From the NCBI GenBank assembly GCA_946538875.1, contig CAMNHD010000089.1, positions 1-6,620 of the forward strand: a DNA stretch of 6,620 nucleotides, written 5' to 3'. A program made the position numbers and the translations under genes. The stretch is from an uncultured Treponema sp. GTDB lineage: Bacteria > Spirochaetota > Spirochaetia > Treponematales > Treponemataceae. The notes below the pieces were generated by a model. That model was given only the letters and a program-made list of their open reading frames with translations, was not told the DNA's origin and did no database searches. Positions 5,648-6,620 of the stretch are shown here, in pieces (position 1 is the stretch's first letter; each line of letters starts with the position of its first letter).

Positions 5648-6620
5648 ATGAAAAAAATAGCGAGCGCAAGTACTAACCCCAAGATAATACAGACTGTCCG
5701 CGATGCCTGTAAGAATTCACACACCTTTGCCTGTACAACGATGACCGACACTGACAGCATCGTAAGCTTTATCAATTATGAGCTTCCTGAAATCAAAGTA
5801 ATTGACTATACATCACCACAGATTGACTGCGACAGAATTCTGGCCGCCATCAACAACGACTCCTGGCTGCACTACGGCGGAATCATAGCAGTGTGCCAGA
5901 ACCGCGCGGAAGTCCGTCAGGTGGAAGAAAAAAAAGACGACAATATTCTGTCTGTTCTTACTGTGGATGATTTCCAGCAGCATTTTTCGCGCCTGCTTTC
6001 GATTCTTGAGCAGAACCAGCAGTTTCTGTTCACACGCGGAATGCAGGACATAATCGGCGGTCAGGAGCAGGGAACCTTTGTCTGCGGCAATGACCCTATG
6101 GACATCAAGTTCTACACCAATTTTCTGGTCAGCTACCTGTACAATACAAACCGCATTTCCGACGATGACCGTGTGGCACTCCAGCTTACGATGAACGAGC
6201 TTTTGATGAATGCGGTGGAGCACGGAAACCTTAACATCTCTTACAAGGAAAAGACTGACTGGCTTGCAAATGGCGGCGACATAATGGCTCTGATTGCAAA
6301 GCGTGCTGCGGAGGAGCCTTACCGGGGGCGCAAAATCCATATCTCCTATGCCATCCGCAAACAGGCTTCGGCCTTCCGCATTGAGGATGACGGTGACGGA
6401 TTTGACTGGCGCAAGATGATGAACCGTTCAGCAGAGAACTCCGAGTCTCACGGGCGCGGCATAAAGCTCAGCATGGACTGCGTAAAGAAAATCATGTACA
6501 ACGAAAAGGGCAACCAGGTGACCTTCTCTATACAAAACCAGGTGAATGAGGTAAACTCTGTGCCTGGAATCATGAACACCTTTGATGTTCTGGAATACAA
6601 GAACAAGCAGATTGTCTGCC
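5648..6620 (+). CDS. Degenerate receiver-like domain fused to an RsbW-type ATPase domain, truncated at the right edge
   Basis: The frame is open from the ATG at 5648 to the window end, giving 324 visible residues. AGGAG (5638-5642), 5 nt upstream, fixes the start. Residues 1 to about 125 have the alternating strand and helix look of a response-regulator receiver. Asp53 (VIDYTSP) is near the phosphoacceptor position, but the N-terminal acidic pair and the late lysine are missing, so normal phosphotransfer is doubtful. Residues about 150-297 are a GHKL ATPase of the RsbW/SpoIIAB kind. The N box includes ELLMNAVEHGN (184-194), the G1 box is DDGDGF (247-252) and the G2 region is SHGRGIKLS (267-275). 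About 30 extra residues (195-228) separate the N box from the next strand compared with RsbW. RsbW relatives bind and phosphorylate STAS anti-anti-sigma partners; such a role here is inferred. The tail FDVLEYKNKQIVC (312-324) could begin another domain, perhaps cNMP-binding-like, but this is speculative. Confidence 0.85.
   Translation, partial: MKKIASASTNPKIIQTVRDACKNSHTFACTTMTDTDSIVSFINYELPEIKVIDYTSPQIDCDRILAAINNDSWLHYGGIIAVCQNRAEVRQVEEKKDDNILSVLTVDDFQQHFSRLLSILEQNQQFLFTRGMQDIIGGQEQGTFVCGNDPMDIKFYTNFLVSYLYNTNRISDDDRVALQLTMNELLMNAVEHGNLNISYKEKTDWLANGGDIMALIAKRAAEEPYRGRKIHISYAIRKQASAFRIEDDGDGFDWRKMMNRSAENSESHGRGIKLSMDCVKKIMYNEKGNQVTFSIQNQVNEVNSVPGIMNTFDVLEYKNKQIVC

Noticed and set aside
5650..5658. 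Run of seven A just after the start codon of the RsbW-like gene, as a possible phase-variation tract
   Set aside because: Lysine codons at positions 2-3 followed by ATA explain it, and seven A is short for a contingency locus.
5813..6340. A 175-codon open frame antisense to the RsbW-like gene
   Set aside because: The plus strand has a promoter, ribosome site and ATPase motifs. The antisense frame shows nothing recognisable.

Overview
The window looks like chromosomal DNA of a spirochaete, most likely a host-associated Treponema of moderate GC content. This is an inference from protein style: a long-stalk chemotaxis receptor, a degenerate receiver fused to an RsbW-type ATPase, AT-rich promoters and GC-rich intergenic islands. 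No 16S or other marker gene is present to confirm it.

Layout from left to right. (1) Positions 1-571 form a divergent intergenic region. On the minus strand there is a good sigma70-type promoter (TTGAAT-17-TATAAT, 140-112), an 81-nt leader with a repeated GGAA-NN-TTCC motif, a Shine-Dalgarno site and the first eight codons of a gene that leaves the window. A GC-rich island lies at 241-350. A plus-strand promoter (TTTACT-17-GATAAT, 433-461) serves the next gene. (2) 572-2425 is a methyl-accepting chemotaxis protein with six predicted membrane helices and no large extracytoplasmic domain. (3) 2426-2583 holds a perfect 15-bp inverted repeat followed by a T run. Its right arm contains the argS Shine-Dalgarno site. 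(4) 2584-4428 is argS, arginyl-tRNA synthetase. (5) 4463-5344, minus strand, is metF, methylenetetrahydrofolate reductase, convergent with argS. Its promoter sits so close to the start codon that the mRNA is probably leaderless. (6) 5345-5647 is a second divergent intergenic region, with the metF promoter, a second GC-rich island rich in inverted repeats, and a plus-strand promoter (TTTAAA-17-TATAAT). (7) 5648 to the right edge is the 5' part of a gene for a degenerate receiver-like domain joined to a GHKL ATPase of the RsbW/SpoIIAB type.

The genes do not form one operon or pathway. ArgS (translation) and MetF (one-carbon metabolism) are housekeeping enzymes. The chemoreceptor and the RsbW-like protein are signalling proteins. 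Each complete gene appears to be its own transcription unit. I see no tRNA, rRNA, CRISPR array, transposase, phage gene or defence system. The points most worth a second look are in gene expression: the argS hairpin, the leaderless metF start, and the two related GC-rich islands.
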